Source of the DNA: Aquatica leii | Lineage: Eukaryota; Arthropoda; Insecta; Coleoptera; Lampyridae | Assembly: GCA_035610365.1 (NCBI GenBank) | Contig: CM069432.1 | Location: 232,956,532-233,020,531 of the forward strand | DNA length: 64,000 nt | Direction of reading: 5' to 3' | Part shown: positions 37,178 through 48,689 of the stretch, in pieces | How the letters are laid out: the number at the start of each line of letters is the position of its first letter | Numbering within the stretch: position 1 is the stretch's first letter | The notes under the pieces: model-generated | Told to the model about the DNA's origin: nothing | Seen by the model: only the letters and a program-made list of their open reading frames with translations | The model's database searches: none | Position numbers and translations under genes: made by a program

Positions 37178-38537
37178 CCTAGAGAGAATAGCGAACAAAG
37201 CCACAAAGTCCTTGTGGGCTTGCAGGCGAGCGTTCGGAAGCAAGTGGGGCTTATCTCCAAAGATGACCCACTGGATATACACTCGAATGATCAGACCGAT
37301 CATTACGTACGCGTCACTGGTGTGGTGGCATAAGACCTTCACCCAGAGGGCCATACAGATACTCAGCAAGGTACAGCGCAGAGCTTGCCTTGGAATCACG
37401 GGGGCAATGATAACCACCCCGACGGCAGCCATGGAGACTCTTCTGGACCTGCCGCCACTACACCTAGTAATTAGGGCGGAGGCACTCAGAGGGGCATACC
37501 GCCTGAGAGTCAACGGCGAGGAGGGATCGTCAAGGGTGGGGCATTCGACCATCTTTGACGAGATCTCTAAAGACAAAAACCTCAGTATGATAACTGAGAG
37601 AATACCTAAAACAGTTTGTCCTATTAAACTGTTTAAGACAACAATCCCCACCCGGTACGACTGGGAGAACAATTCCAACAAAACAAAGTTGAATGGAATC
37701 GTGTATTACACAGATGGCTCAAAAACCACTGAGGGCACTGGCTCTGGAGTGTACGGGAGCAATGGACAGGGCTGCAGAATCTCTGTAAGCCTAGGTCAAA
37801 AAGCGACCGTGTTCCAAGCCGAGGTATATGCAATCCTGACAGCATCTGCTCAACTATTAAAAGAGAACCTTTCTAACAGGAGAATCTTTATAGTCACAGA
37901 CAGCAAAGCAGCGATTGCAGCATTAGAATCATATGTGGTGAACTCAAGACTAGTACTTGAATGCACACAAATGCTAAACGCACTAGGTAGGTGTAATACA
38001 GTTACACTAGTATGGGCACCTGGGCATGCGGGGATCGCGGGTAACCAGGTTGCTGACGGGCTTGCCAGGGCGGCAAGTGCGAAACCACTCATAGGCCCTG
38101 AACCGGCTTGTGGGATTACATATAACACAGCCAAACAGGAGATTCAAGCAATACTCACGAAAGAGCACTGCAGACACTGGTCGAAAGTCCCAGGACAGGA
38201 TCATTCTAAGGTCTTTTTGAAAACTCCCGACGGGGGCTTAGCAACGTCCATCTTAAAGTTAAGTAGGACGAAGATCAAACTTGCGACAGAGATGGTGACA
38301 GGCCACTGTCGTTTAAACAAACACCTGCATAAAATGGGACTGACTGATAGCCCGTTATGCAGGGGTTGTGGTGAGGAGGAAGAAACTCCATACCACGACA
38401 TCTGCCACTGTGAAGCTTTCACAAGGGCAAAGGAACGCCTACTTGGAAATAAAAAGATTACACAAGAGGAAGTAACGAAGATTCGCCCTACTGAAATCCT
38501 GGACTTTGTCAAAGATACAGGTATTCTAGAAGGGTAG
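37178..38537 (+). CDS. LINE ORF2 C-terminus: RT thumb, RNase H and C-terminal zinc knuckle
   Basis: An open frame truncated at its 5' end, covering about 450 residues. The RT thumb is recognisable in ANKATKSLWACRRAFGSKWG, WIYTRMIRPIITYASLVWW and VQRRACLGITGAM. RNase H follows with YYTDGSKTTEGTGSGVYG (Asp), VFQAEVYAI (Glu), VTDSKAAIAAL (Asp) and WAPGHAGIAGNQVADGLA. The C-terminus has CRGCGEEEETPYHDICHC, the zinc-binding tail usual in this class. No catalytic RT palm is present. It has no start codon of its own; methionines inside it are not real starts. Confidence 0.85.
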
Positions 38538-38624
38538 AAAACATCGGGGAGCACAATAGACCTACAGGTCGCGGTGCCGGGATCATATTGGGACCACCCC
38601 TAGGTAAAATAATAATAATAATAA
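37178..38624 (+). mobile_element. 5'-truncated non-LTR retrotransposon (RNase H-bearing, I/LOA-like group)
   Basis: The insertion starts inside the C-terminal part of the reverse transcriptase and runs to an (ATA)n/(AAT)n tail at about 38609-38627, with 13-bp target duplications on both sides. An AAT/TAA-type tail together with an RNase H domain fits the I-like group of LINEs. The protein is uninterrupted, so the insertion is fairly recent even though it was dead on arrival. Confidence 0.85.
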
Positions 38625-38843
38625 TAATTCTCAAATTAATTTACTGACTTTACTGAGTTTTATAGATGATGCAAACTTAAAAAAACATAATTAACACAAT
38701 ACATACATACGTTTGAAAACATAATTATCCTAGCATCAGTAAATAACAAAATCAAATCTTTAGTACTATAAAAAGAACCTAGAAGATACAAACTGGTAAT
38801 TAACTAAAAAAATTATTAAACAAGCAATGCGTTTTTAATATCA

Positions 38844-39185
38844 AGGAGTGGAAACATCTAACAATAGAAACCTAAAGACAGATGTAAAATTTTAAATACA
38901 TAAAGCAGCAAAAGTGTCGGGATGTCTAAAAACAGCAATATGGAAAAACAAGAACATGAACACCGAATCAAAAGAATATACAAAACATGCATCGGTCCTA
39001 TAATGACTTATGCCAGGGAGACAAGAGCAGAAATATCACATAGTAAAAGATCTTTGTTTTACTGAAATGAAGAATTTAAAGTCCGTATCAAGACACGCAC
39101 TCTTCGATAGAATACCAAATGAGAGGATAAGACAGACGTGCAATGTACAAACTATTGTAAGATGAACGCAAAGACGCCGCTGATA
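38844..39185 (+). pseudogene. LINE reverse transcriptase C-terminal scrap (second family)
   Basis: Frame-shifted pieces in order: IHKAAKVSGCLKTAIWKNKN, IYKTCIGPIMTYARETRAE, then SRHALFDRIPNERIRQTCNV. This is the 'GCLNxxIWxNKxxxxExKxRIYKTxxRPIMTYAxExR...RIxNExIRxxC' block found after the palm of LINE reverse transcriptases common in insects. It is distinct from the preceding LINE. At least two frameshifts and stops occur. Confidence 0.65.
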
Positions 39186-39274
39186 GTGAAATGAATGAAA
39201 GAATCTTTTTATAATTTTGCCTTAAAATGAGTTCTTCTACTGATATAATTAATGTGTAGTATAATTTGTGTGCT

Positions 39275-39860
39275 TGCAGCCTGTTGACCAAAAGAATCGG
39301 TTTTCCGAAAGAAAGCAACCATCTAAAAAGTCTTTTGAAAATCTAATCGAACGTTTTGAACGAACAGAAAATGTAGCGTACAAGAAAAACGTTGGAATAA
39401 AACGGTCTTTAATCGCAATAATTAGATTATTATTAGATATTAGTCACTACACAGATGATTCTTAAGAAAAATAAAATGCACCCATATCATATTCAGCTAT
39501 TGCAAAAGTTAAGTGAAAATAAAAAAAAAACGAACAAAAAAGATTGGCATTTTGTAATTGGGCTCAACAAATGATAAATGTAGATGCTGGTTTTAGAGTT
39601 TGTCCTCACGAAGCCACATTTCACAAAAATGATTGTGTTAACCGACATAACTTCTACTATTATTCTGATCAAAAACCACATTTTATACAAACGTAAACTC
39701 AACTTAGGTGGTGTTTAAATGTATTAGGTGATATTATCGGAGATTATGTAATAGGACGATGCAGTAAACGGCCAAATTTATTTGGAATTTTTGCAAAATT
39801 ATTTTACAGAATATTCTAGAGCAGTTGTAGTGTTTGCAATTTTAAGATCAATTACAGAGA
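39275..39860 (+). pseudogene. Tc1/mariner-superfamily transposase fragment with DUF4817-like start
   Basis: KKSFENLIERFERTENVAYK matches the DUF4817 helix-turn-helix region found at the start of many insect mariner-type transposases. Later pieces, FCNWAQQMINVDAGF, EATFHKNDCVNRHNFYYYSD, QKPHFIQ and NGQIYLEFLQNYFTEY, follow the catalytic-domain order 'FTDEATFHxNGxVNRHNxHYW...NPH'. Several frameshifts are present, and the final Asp/Glu block is missing. No terminal repeats were found. Confidence 0.7.
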
Positions 39861-40195
39861 TATCAATTCTGGTGGGGACCACTTTGAAAATGGTTATTAA
39901 TTCACGAGTTATTTAATTTTGGTTGTAAGTTTCTTCGTTCTTATTAGAATTATTGTTTGTTCTTGTTAATTGTTTCGTACCATGTAATTTTTTTGTTTTT
40001 CATTTTTTGTTGTTTATTGCGAAGGGCTTCTTTTAGTTGATTGAAAGCATTTTTGCAGTTCTCATCCCATCTAAATTCTGCTTTTTCTTCCGTCAATTTT
40101 ATCAAAGATTTGACAATATTGGGAAATCCGGGTACAAATCGTCTATAATAGGTGCACAACCCAAGAAAACTTTGGCCCTGATGTTTGTCGATTGG

Positions 40196-41785
40196 CTATG
40201 CTAGCACTGCTTGGATTTTGTCTGGGTCAGCCTTTACTCCATCTCTAGATACGACGTGGCCAAGGTATTGCACTTCCTTCTTGAATACGTGGCACTTCTT
40301 TGGGCTCAGTTTGAGATTTGTCTCACGTAGTCGCTGGAACACTCCTTTTAAGTTATTCAAGTGTTTTTCAAACGATCTTCTAACCACGATCACGTCATCT
40401 AGCACGTCTTCGAAGGCAATCCGCGCAATATGGTCTCCATCAAACGCTTCAACGTCGCAGGAGCGTTATACAGGTCAAAGAGCATCACGGGGAACTGCCA
40501 CAAATCAGTTCCAATCGTAAAAGATGTTTTTACGATCCTTGGGTTCTAATTCTACCTGTTAGTAACACTCTTTAAAACTAGCGTGGAAAACCACTGGGAT
40601 CCTGACAGAGTGTCTAATGTATCGTCAATTCTCAGTAAAGGGTAGCTGTCCTTTTTGGTCACGTCGTTTAGCTGTCTGTAGTCTACGCAAAACCTTTTTG
40701 ATCCATCCGTCTTCTTTACGAGCACCACTATGAATGCCCAAGGGCTACTTGAAGGTTCAATTACGCCTTCTCTCTCCATATCCGTAATTATTTGTTCGGC
40801 TTTCTCTCTTTTCGCCAAAGAAAGTGCGTGGATGTTCTCGTATCGGCCGAGCATCTCCGGTATTAATATTATGTTACGCCACGTTAGTTCTTCTTTTGGA
40901 ACCACTCTCCAGCGCGAACACATCTTGATACTGTTGGATCAACACTTTAACTTTAGCCCTGGTCTTGACTGTGGTCTACACATTTGGAGGTAAGAATGTC
41001 CAATAGATATTGTGAGCACTTCTTCAGTGACGTTCATTAGACTTGACGCATCTCACAATTTGAGATACTGGCGTGCATTGGCCTACCACGGTCTTCTTTT
41101 TCAACGTTACTGGATCTGATTTGATATTTAAAATCCTTACTGGCATCGTGTTTTTCACTCGTACTAAAGTTCTGCCAACGAATAGTCCCTTTTCAACTAA
41201 GTCGCCCTCCATTAGTTCAATCGCGCGTATGCAGCCTTCCCGGAGATTTCCATCCAAGCGTGCCATCACCACACTGTCAGTGCTTACAGGCAGAGTTACG
41301 TCTTCACTCAATAAGACTCACACGGTAGTCTTCTCTGAAGAATGAAAAAGAATTTCCTGATTGTCGATCTTTAAGACATCGTTCTTCATATCCAAATGGA
41401 ACCTATACTTCTTTATCACGTCCATTCCCAAGATAACTTCTTTCGTGGTGTCGGCTACCAGTACTTGATGGTCGAGTACTTCATTTCTCAAACCAATAGT
41501 CACTTATACATGTCCGTGAGTATGTATCTCTTCGCCCGTTGCCGTTCGAAGTTGTACTGTTACTGGTGATGTTTTCTCGTTTTCTAATAGCATGTCAAGA
41601 CGAATGATGGCCTTTGTCGCTTCCGTGTCAACCAGTAACAGAACATTTCGTCCATTAATCTTGCCATCGAAATAAATGCTATGCAATTGCTCCATCGGCG
41701 ATGCCATTTGAATTGTAATCTCGTTCCAAATTTTCGAGCGCTCTTCTCGGCTTCTTCTTGGGCTTAGTACGATCTCGTCGTACAT
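40196..41785 (-). pseudogene. Protease and reverse transcriptase of the decayed gypsy copy
   Basis: Pieces at 41504-41785 (protease; the usual DTG is DTE here, LLVDTEATKAIIRLDMLLEN), 41318-41503, 41024-41311, 40552-40923 (RFCVDYRQLNDVTKKDSYPL) and 40196-40405 (LDDVIVVRRSFEKHL) parallel the young element's pol nearly residue for residue. The protease glycine is lost and frameshifts separate every piece. Confidence 0.85.
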
Positions 41786-42900
41786 GGCCTACTTCACCGC
41801 AGTTCAAAATCGTCATCCCTCTTTCCTGAAGTATTCGCCGCGCTATCTCTTCGGTGCTTTCCGGTGTTTGCGCGGTTACTTCTGCAGCACAGCAAAGTTT
41901 ATGACTATCTTGTTTTGCTGCCAAAGCATGCACCAAAGCGTCATTCAATGTTTTCGGTCGAGCTAACTAAAGAGTCTGCTGCGTTTCGCTGTCTCGGAGG
42001 CCGTCTACAAAAGTTTAACTGCTTCAAGAAGGTATCTGGTGCTGTAGGATACACAAGCCGTGTTAGTCTGGCGGTGTCAGCCCTAAACTTTTGAAGACTT
42101 TTGTCAGCTTTCTGAACCCGACTTTTAATTTGAGCTTGGTACACTTGTTGAAGATTCGCATCTCCATATCTGATTTCTAAACGTGAAATTAAGAATTCGT
42201 AATTTTCTTGCAAGTGGTCAGGAACAGTTTGTAAAATTCCAAGCGCTTCTCTACATAAGGATACTATTAAAGACGTCACTTTCTGCTTGTTGCTCCAACC
42301 ATTAGCTGTAGCTGCGGCTTCAAAATACTTGTAGTAGGTTGACCATGGAACTTTACCATCAAAATTTGGAGGTACAACTTTAAACTTGTGAATGGTTTCT
42401 TCCAGATGCTTTATAATTATAAATTTCACTCGTAACGCTTCCTTCACCGTGACAATTCATTTGGTTTATTCTTTTTTCAAGCAGTTGTATTCTTTTCCTC
42501 AATTTTTTTTCTAGTTTGTTTTTTATCGTTCTTCAATTTTCTTTTAACTTCTGTTCTAATTTGTCTTCTACTTCTTCTATTTTGTCATTCACAGATTCGC
42601 AAATTTCTTCTTTTAAATTTAACTTATCTGTTTGGGTTTTAATTTGGTTTTTTATGCTTGTTCATATTTCTTCTTTTAAACTTCTAGTGTTTTTCTCCAT
42701 TTTCTGGGAATGTTCGGACAGTTTTTCTTCCATTTTTTGAGAAATCTCGTAAAACTATTCTTCCATTGTTCTAGAATTTCCTTCCATTTTCTGAGAATCT
42801 TCGAATAGTTTTTCTTCGATTTTCTGAGAATTTTGCCCATTTTTCTACTATTTTCTTCCATATTTTTATTCATCGATTCAGAATTTCAAATATTTTCGCA
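41679..42900 (-). pseudogene. Gag of the decayed gypsy copy
   Basis: The frame at 41941-42447 matches the young gag core (KFKVVPPNFDGKVPWSTYYK), and 41679-41948 carries the remnant knuckle NCGEVGHVRRDRTKPKKKPR. The coiled-coil N-terminus is spread over 42500-42900 in shifted frames. In the knuckle both the first and last Cys positions are substituted. Confidence 0.8.
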
Positions 42901-43085
42901 TCCATTTTAGTTTGATAACAAGTCACCGGCATAAGCTATAACACGAATAATAATAAAAAAAGTTTAATAACACTAAATTTTAATAATGCCTGATACTAGT
43001 TTAACAAAATGGAACAGCTAGAATTAAACGCTATAAACAAACACGTAAATCTCGAACTATAGTTTGATTATTTACGCAATCAATG

Positions 43086-43089
<4 letters not shown>

Positions 43090-43137
<48 letters not shown>
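43090..43137. repeat. (ATT)16 microsatellite
   Basis: An uninterrupted run of ATT units in the leader of the decayed gypsy copy. It is the cause of a spurious poly-tyrosine frame on the plus strand. Confidence 0.95.
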
Positions 43138-43138
<1 letters not shown>

Positions 43139-43236
43139 GGGAGCAGTGTTAAATTACTTAACGATATTTGCACTAAAATAGCGAAGAGCTCATTTATTTA
43201 CAGGATTCTATTCGATACCGCACACATGATCACCAA

Positions 43237-43539
43237 TGTAACGATTATTAAAACTAATTTATACTAAAATATGTACACGTTTATAACTAACCAAACTAAC
43301 TAAATCTAAGAATATTTAATAAAAACATTTGCACTAATGTTAATTATCTTGACACGCCTTAATCGCTTATTTATTTAAAGTTGAATAATCTTCTTACACT
43401 GCCGACTTTGAATGTACCGCATTTATACATTTTGGCAATCCTTCGCGAATGTTCTATACTATATCTTTCGGTGAACGTTCTGGAAAATGGATAACAACTT
43501 CGTAGCTCTCGAACTTGAGCATAATTTCTCGAACGTTTC
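43237..43539 (-). repeat. 5' LTR of the decayed gypsy copy
   Basis: It begins on the plus strand with TGTAACGATTATTAAAACTA and ends near CGAACGTTTC, matching the two ends of the young LTR (TGTAACGAATTTATT ... GGACGTTTCA) with much divergence between them. The sequence on its gag side (CACACATGATCACCAA) is a mutated version of the young element's primer-binding site. It contains two perfect three-unit heat-shock-element-like motifs. Confidence 0.75.
43442..43485. promoter_or_regulatory. Heat-shock-element-like motifs in the decayed LTR
   Basis: TTCGCGAATGTTC (43442-43454) fits TTCnnGAAnnTTC exactly, and GAACGTTCTGGAA (43473-43485) fits GAAnnTTCnnGAA exactly. Both lie just upstream (minus orientation) of a TATAAATG word near 43431. 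Alternating GAA/TTC trimers are the binding pattern of heat-shock factor. Confidence 0.6.
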
Positions 43540-46169
43540 TATATTAACTTGCTTTATTTCAGTTTCTTTATTTTTAAGTTGATATAAATGTTGATTTATC
43601 GGAACTAATTTGCGTTTGTTAAAGCTAATAAAGTAACAAATAATTTCAATACATGACATCATTAAAAAAGTAATTTCTAATTGTAATAAATTAGTATCTT
43701 AAGTAACTAATTGTAAGATTATTTATTGTGCGCTGAAGTAAAAAGCTTGAAGTTTACTTCTGAGAAAACAATCTCAAAAAAATCGAATAATGAACGATAC
43801 TGGCCATAGAATGGAATAAATAGAATACTCGTGGAAAATGATCGTGATCTTTCCGGTTACTAAAATTTTTAAGTTAAACTACAAAGAGATAATTGTTTAA
43901 ATTTATAATCGTTTATGGGAAACTGTATACAGCACTACTATAAGAAAATGTTATATTACTACATATATAATTATTGCGACTTCAAGTACAGTCCAAATTG
44001 TCGATAATGAATATTTTATAACGGTCATAATGTAACGAGTAATGTGACATAATAATATAATGACAGAAAAATAATATTGTTGAAATTCAAATACATTATA
44101 TCGAACTTTTTAAAGAAGTTTGTATTTTGCAAGTTGTCTCCCACGCTACTAGAAACTTGTAGAAAAGAAACCAGTTTGAAGCATGTATAAATACTTGAAC
44201 CAAAGTTTACAAGTAGATTCAAAATAAACATTTGATGTTATTTACAATAAACAATTAAATCAACTTAATTTAAATAACGCATGCGCCATTTAAATAAAAT
44301 GTGTGCCATTAACCAATAATGCACTGTAATATAGAATAGTAAAGGTTTGCATTGAGTGTGTGTTGGTATACGTGTGTTAAGGTCTACAGACCGGGTCAGC
44401 TTATGTAGTTTTATGGTGTGTATTTATTTTACGTTATTTTTTTGTGTAACTTAAGAAAAATATAGATTTGATATTTTGCGTTTTAAGTCAGGCTTTAATC
44501 ATATAATTTATTCACAATAGTTTTTTTTTTAATCAATACATGGAATTATTTTTTTATCTATTAAGTACTAATCGTTAAATATTTATAAAGATAGCTAAAC
44601 TATTATACTGATTAAGAGTGGCGCATAATTTCTTTTCGTAATTGCTTCTCATAAATAAGTTACATTTAATACAATTAAACTGATTTGCGCAAAATTTAAA
44701 TAATATATTTTGTTAATGGTATTAAAAACAGGTTTTCTTTGAAAAATTGTTCCGTTACAGAGACAAGTAAATTAAAAAGGAAAACACTTGCTGACGCGTT
44801 CATAAGATAATTATTATTAACATTTACTGCACAAAAATGTGGGTAATTAAACTTACCGTTTTCAATGACATTGAAAAGCGTGGGTAGAATTGACGTACGT
44901 AAATGTAATCTTGCTGAATTTTTTTTGTTACTTTGCAATGTTGAAAGTTTTGTTGATTAGGCGAGTTCGTCCATAAATTCGGATAATGACCCATTTAGAG
45001 AATAATTTAATAGTTTATATTTGATTTTTATTGAATTTTATGAGATACTTCCGGTTCTTAACACGAATAAGTAATGTGTGTACTCACGCTGTACAGTATC
45101 TAAGAAAAATTATCAATTTTCTACTCTATTTGTAATGCAATTACAAATTTTGTCGTGCGAAAATTATAGTATTTTATACTACTTAAAAATTTGAAGTTGT
45201 TGCGTAAAAATAGAGCAGGTGGATTATGTCAAAGGCTTAATTACCGAATTCATTAAAATTTCTATATTAAGGTCAAACTGGTCCAAACGAATTAGAGGAC
45301 ATTGCTTCGTATTAAACTTTTCTGTGACTTTTTAACAATATGTAAATTTACGAACAATATCATTGTGTTGTACCTAAATTATCCTTATATTACTTACAAA
45401 AATAATTCATTTGTCTACGTTTACAAATCATAAAACTACGTCAACGTCCATTGATACTTAATAATTAGGCCATTCTTATTTTCTTTCAAGAACACGAAAT
45501 ATTGCTATTATAAAATTATCACCTCCTGAGTTTTACAATTTCATTTCTGTATTAAATTAAGGATATAGTTTATCAAGGTGTTTGAGTATTTTCCGTTATA
45601 TAAATATATTGGAATCAAAAACATTGAAATAATGCTAATTATCCTAGTACATCATTAATTTTTAGTTCATGTAATACGTCCCGTATATGTCATAGATATG
45701 TAACACTACAAATGAAAATGACACCAAGAACAATATCACTATAAGTGTTGTGTTAAAGTAGGTTAGTGTGCAAACAATTATAATTATTGCTAATAAAATA
45801 AGAACGTTACGTTACGAAGTGCTAACCAATTATTCCAATTGCAAATGTTTTAGGTATGCTCCATATCCCTTATAAATGAGTCAGTATATGCTATCTACTT
45901 CGATCCAAATAGACTAATTTAAGTTTTGTCGTTGTGTTTCCCATGGTTTATCATTTCGGGATTAGAGATGAGAAAGAACAGGTTATCTGTATTGATTTGT
46001 TTTTTAAACTACTTTGGAAATAAACGCCAACTGCAATAAATTCTCTGCTGATCAGGTACAATTATTTTATACAAAAATTTAAGATTTGCAAGTTTTTTAA
46101 TAATTCGTTATTATTGCATAGATTACAGTCATTTACAATAAAGTAAGCTATGGTCTGTTTTTTAATAGC
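43540..46169. other. AT-rich spacer of about 2.6 kb
   Basis: No gene or element end can be supported. The minus-strand frame at 44696-44938 (80 codons) has a plausible mix of residues but no motif I know. Confidence 0.4.
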
Positions 46170-46174
46170 GAGAG

Positions 46175-46363
46175 TGTTAATTTATTGTTGACATAGTGGA
46201 CTGTATAAAAACTGCACTTGTTCATATTTAAACTTTAATAAACATTAAGGAAATTGTGCTTGTTACAATAAAGAAACTGGAGTTGTCGCCATGTTTTTTA
46301 CAACCCCCATTCTTCGCATCTGCGCATACGCGACATTACAAAAAATATGAAATTATTTCTCCA
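46175..46363 (-). repeat. 3' LTR of the BEL/Pao element
   Basis: It matches 53592-53780 over its whole length with scattered mismatches. On the minus strand it starts TGGAGAAATAATTTC and ends TTAACA, giving TG...CA ends. The inner flank on the coding side is purine-rich (AAGGCGAGCGGCA on the minus strand). Confidence 0.7.
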
Positions 46364-46524
46364 TGCCGCTCGCCTTGACAGACTGCCACGTCTTTAACAT
46401 TAAACAAACAAACAAAAACTCACTAACTTAACTTATGAAACAACATCAGCAACTAAAATTAAATTTAGTAAAACAAAAAAAAATACAAGTACTAATTATA
46501 CATTATACGTTGTGTTCCACGCTA

Positions 46525-46879
46525 GGGGTACCCCATGCAATTTAATATGAGAAAATTGAAATTATTTTTTTCCTGCTTCCCAAACTAAAAAATCGCAAAA
46601 ATTTTGACGCGGATTTAAAGTGGTACTTAAAACGTTTCTAAAAACAATTTTTTGATTATAATTTGATAATTAATAAATTAATTACAGGCATTTGAAATTC
46701 GAAATTTTGAAGGTTTTTTGCGCATGCGATTCAGATCGGCTATCTTCGGTTTTTAAAGTAATATGGATGCTAAAATTAAATTGTAGCCCGTCAAATCAAC
46801 ATTATGCAACTTTATTTTTGAGGAAATGGAAATTTGAAGAACAAAGACTAGAAAAATTACATTTGAAAATTTTCTGTAG
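46525..46879 (+). repeat. Left terminal inverted repeat of the mariner-type transposon
   Basis: Reads GGGGTACCCCATGCAATTTA inward. It includes the words CTGCTTCCCAAACTAAAAAA and GCGCATGCGATTCAGATCGG, both recovered in reverse at the right end. Confidence 0.9.
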
Positions 46880-47057
46880 GCTAAAAAACCAAATTGCGCC
46901 GGCATTTGCGTGCTAATAAACCAGCTTATGATTCCAAAATGAAATAAACTTGAATTATGTTCAAGTAAATAGGTATTAAAAATCAAGTTAGCATTGATTT
47001 GTTATAAAACATTTGAAGTGTTGACAGTTTTGATAGAATTGTTTTACAAGCTTCGAA

Positions 47058-48110
47058 AATGAATGTAGAAGAAAAAATTCTTGTGGTAAAACAATATTTT
47101 CGAGGTGTTTCAAAGGTCCAAAGTCGAGAAGACTTTGCTGGTTTTTTTCGCAGATAGACCAATACCTTCTTTAAAGAGTAATAAAAAAACGATACAATTA
47201 TTTGAAACCACTGGCTCCGTAAATCCATCATGTAAATGTCAGCGTCCACCACCCTTACACGATCATGAAGGCAACCCTCAGAAGTTGGCAGTTATTGCAG
47301 CTGTAGACCAAGATCCTGATGTTAGTTTGCGAGAAATTGAAATTAATGTAGGTGTTCCTCGGTCGTCAGCATTCAGGTACCTCAAACAGGAGGGCTTTAA
47401 AAGTTACCGTTGGCAATGCCATCAAGAATTATTACCACACGATTATTATGCTCGTATGAGATTTTGTGAAATAATCACCGAAATGAACAATACCAATCGC
47501 GATTTTGTAAAAAACATTTGTTTTTCGGATGAATGTTCATTTGGACAAAATAATCGTACATGGTCTCTCTAAAATCCACACAAATTAGTAAATGGACCAA
47601 GTCAATGGCGACAAACTATCAATGTTTGGATGGGCTTGCTGGGAAGTTATGTTATTGGTCCTTTTTTCATTGAAAGTACACTTACTTCCATAAAGCATCA
47701 TTACCTTCTACTAGAAGAAGTGTTTCCACAACTAAATGATGTTGCGGGTGAAAATCACCAAATTTGTTTCATGAAGGATGACGCTCCAGCCTATACTGAC
47801 TAAACACTGGGCTTCTGAATGAAGCATTTCCAAATCAATGGATAGGCAAGAATGGTCCCATTACATGGCCTGCTAGGTCATCTGATTTAAACCCGTGCGA
47901 TTTTTTTTGTAAAGTTACATAAAAGAAAAATTATTCGAAGGAGGAAAACGGTATGAAAATAGGGACGCACTAAAAGATGAAATTCAAGTGATATACCAAG
48001 CTATTACCATTTGTAAATTAGCCGAAACACAAAAAAGGTTTGTTGAACGGCTAACTTATTGTATAGTTCAAGCAGGAGGCATTTTTGAACACCTCATACC
48101 CAAATAGGTG
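47058..48110 (+). pseudogene. Tc1/mariner-superfamily transposase (frameshifted)
   Basis: ATGAATGTAGAAGAAAAAAT at 47058 opens the gene. The frames then carry FAGFFRRPIPS-type helix-turn-helix remains, LREIEINVGVPRSSAFRYLK (second helix-turn-helix) and FVKNICFSDECSFGQNNRTW (second catalytic Asp, D in SDE). After a stop they continue with VWMGLLGSYVIGPFFIESTL and FMKDDAPAYT, then a degraded WIGKNGPITWPARSSDLNPC block. A frameshift near 47145 and stops near 47572 and 47802 disable it. The same transposase group is represented by the scraps at 8.1-11.0 and 39.3 kb. Confidence 0.8.
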
Positions 48111-48315
48111 TTCGCCGTGGTCGTTCCGCCAAGTAACGGATCGACAATGTTAAAAAGGCCCTTTACAGGGCAACAAATTCTCAATTGAAATGAATTTTTC
48201 TGCACGACGATTATTCGAGCAATCTTCCTGCGTTTGACCTATTGGTACCACGATGAATGTTCGTAGATACCTATGTAAATGTAAATTTATGTTTAATTAT
48301 TTTTTTTCTAGTCTG

Positions 48316-48659
48316 CTACAGAAAATTTTCAAATGTAATTTTTCTAGTCTTTGTTCTTCAAATTTCGATTTCCCCAAAAATAAAGTTACATAATTTTGAT
48401 TTGACGGGTTACAATTTAATTTTAGCATCATATTACTTTAAAAACCGAAGATAGCCGATTTGAATCGCATGCGCAAAAAACCTTCAAAATTTCGAATTTC
48501 AAATGCCTGTAATTAATTTATATTTATAATCATAAAATTGTTTTAGAAACGTTTTAAGTGCCACTTTAAATCTGGGTCAAAATTTTTGCGATTTTTTAAT
48601 TTGGGAAGCAGGAAAAAAATGATTTAAATTTTCTCATGTTAAATCCCATGGGGTACCCC
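48316..48659 (-). repeat. Right terminal inverted repeat of the mariner-type transposon
   Basis: Reverse complement of the left repeat, ending ATGGGGTACCCC at 48659 and followed by the TA duplication. Confidence 0.9.
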
Positions 48660-48689
48660 TACACAAGGTATAAGGAAAATTATATTTTA

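Larger units (their letters stand above)
40020..43539 (-). mobile_element. Decayed, 3'-truncated gypsy copy related to the young element
   Basis: A minus-strand relative of the element at 54944-61566, in the same order: LTR (43237-43539), coiled-coil gag (41941-42890), protease/pol from 41785, and reverse transcriptase to 40196. It ends abruptly at about 40020 inside the connection region after RNKQQKMKNK, so RNase H, integrase, the third ORF and the 3' LTR are all missing. Many stops and frameshifts occur. An expanded (ATT)n microsatellite lies in the leader (about 43090-43137). It shows how the family looked before decay but cannot say whether this copy ever carried the macrodomain. Confidence 0.85.
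46525..48659 (+). mobile_element. Tc1/mariner-type transposon with about 350-bp terminal inverted repeats
   Basis: The element starts and ends with the palindrome GGGGTACCCC and is flanked on both sides by TA, the target duplication of the Tc1/mariner superfamily (46523-46524 and 48660-48661). The terminal inverted repeats run for roughly 345-355 bp (46525-46879 against 48316-48659) with scattered mismatches. Between them lies a broken plus-strand transposase gene (about 47058-48110). The total length is 2135 bp. The element inserted into the BEL/Pao copy after its pol gene. The long, highly similar inverted repeats are unusual for the superfamily, where tens of bases are more typical. Confidence 0.9.

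Noticed and set aside
43064..43267. Plus-strand frame with a run of tyrosines
   Set aside because: It is the translation of the (ATT)n microsatellite in the decayed gypsy leader, not a protein.
44696..44938. 80-codon minus-strand frame
   Set aside because: No motif or neighbour supports it, and its length is expected by chance in this window.
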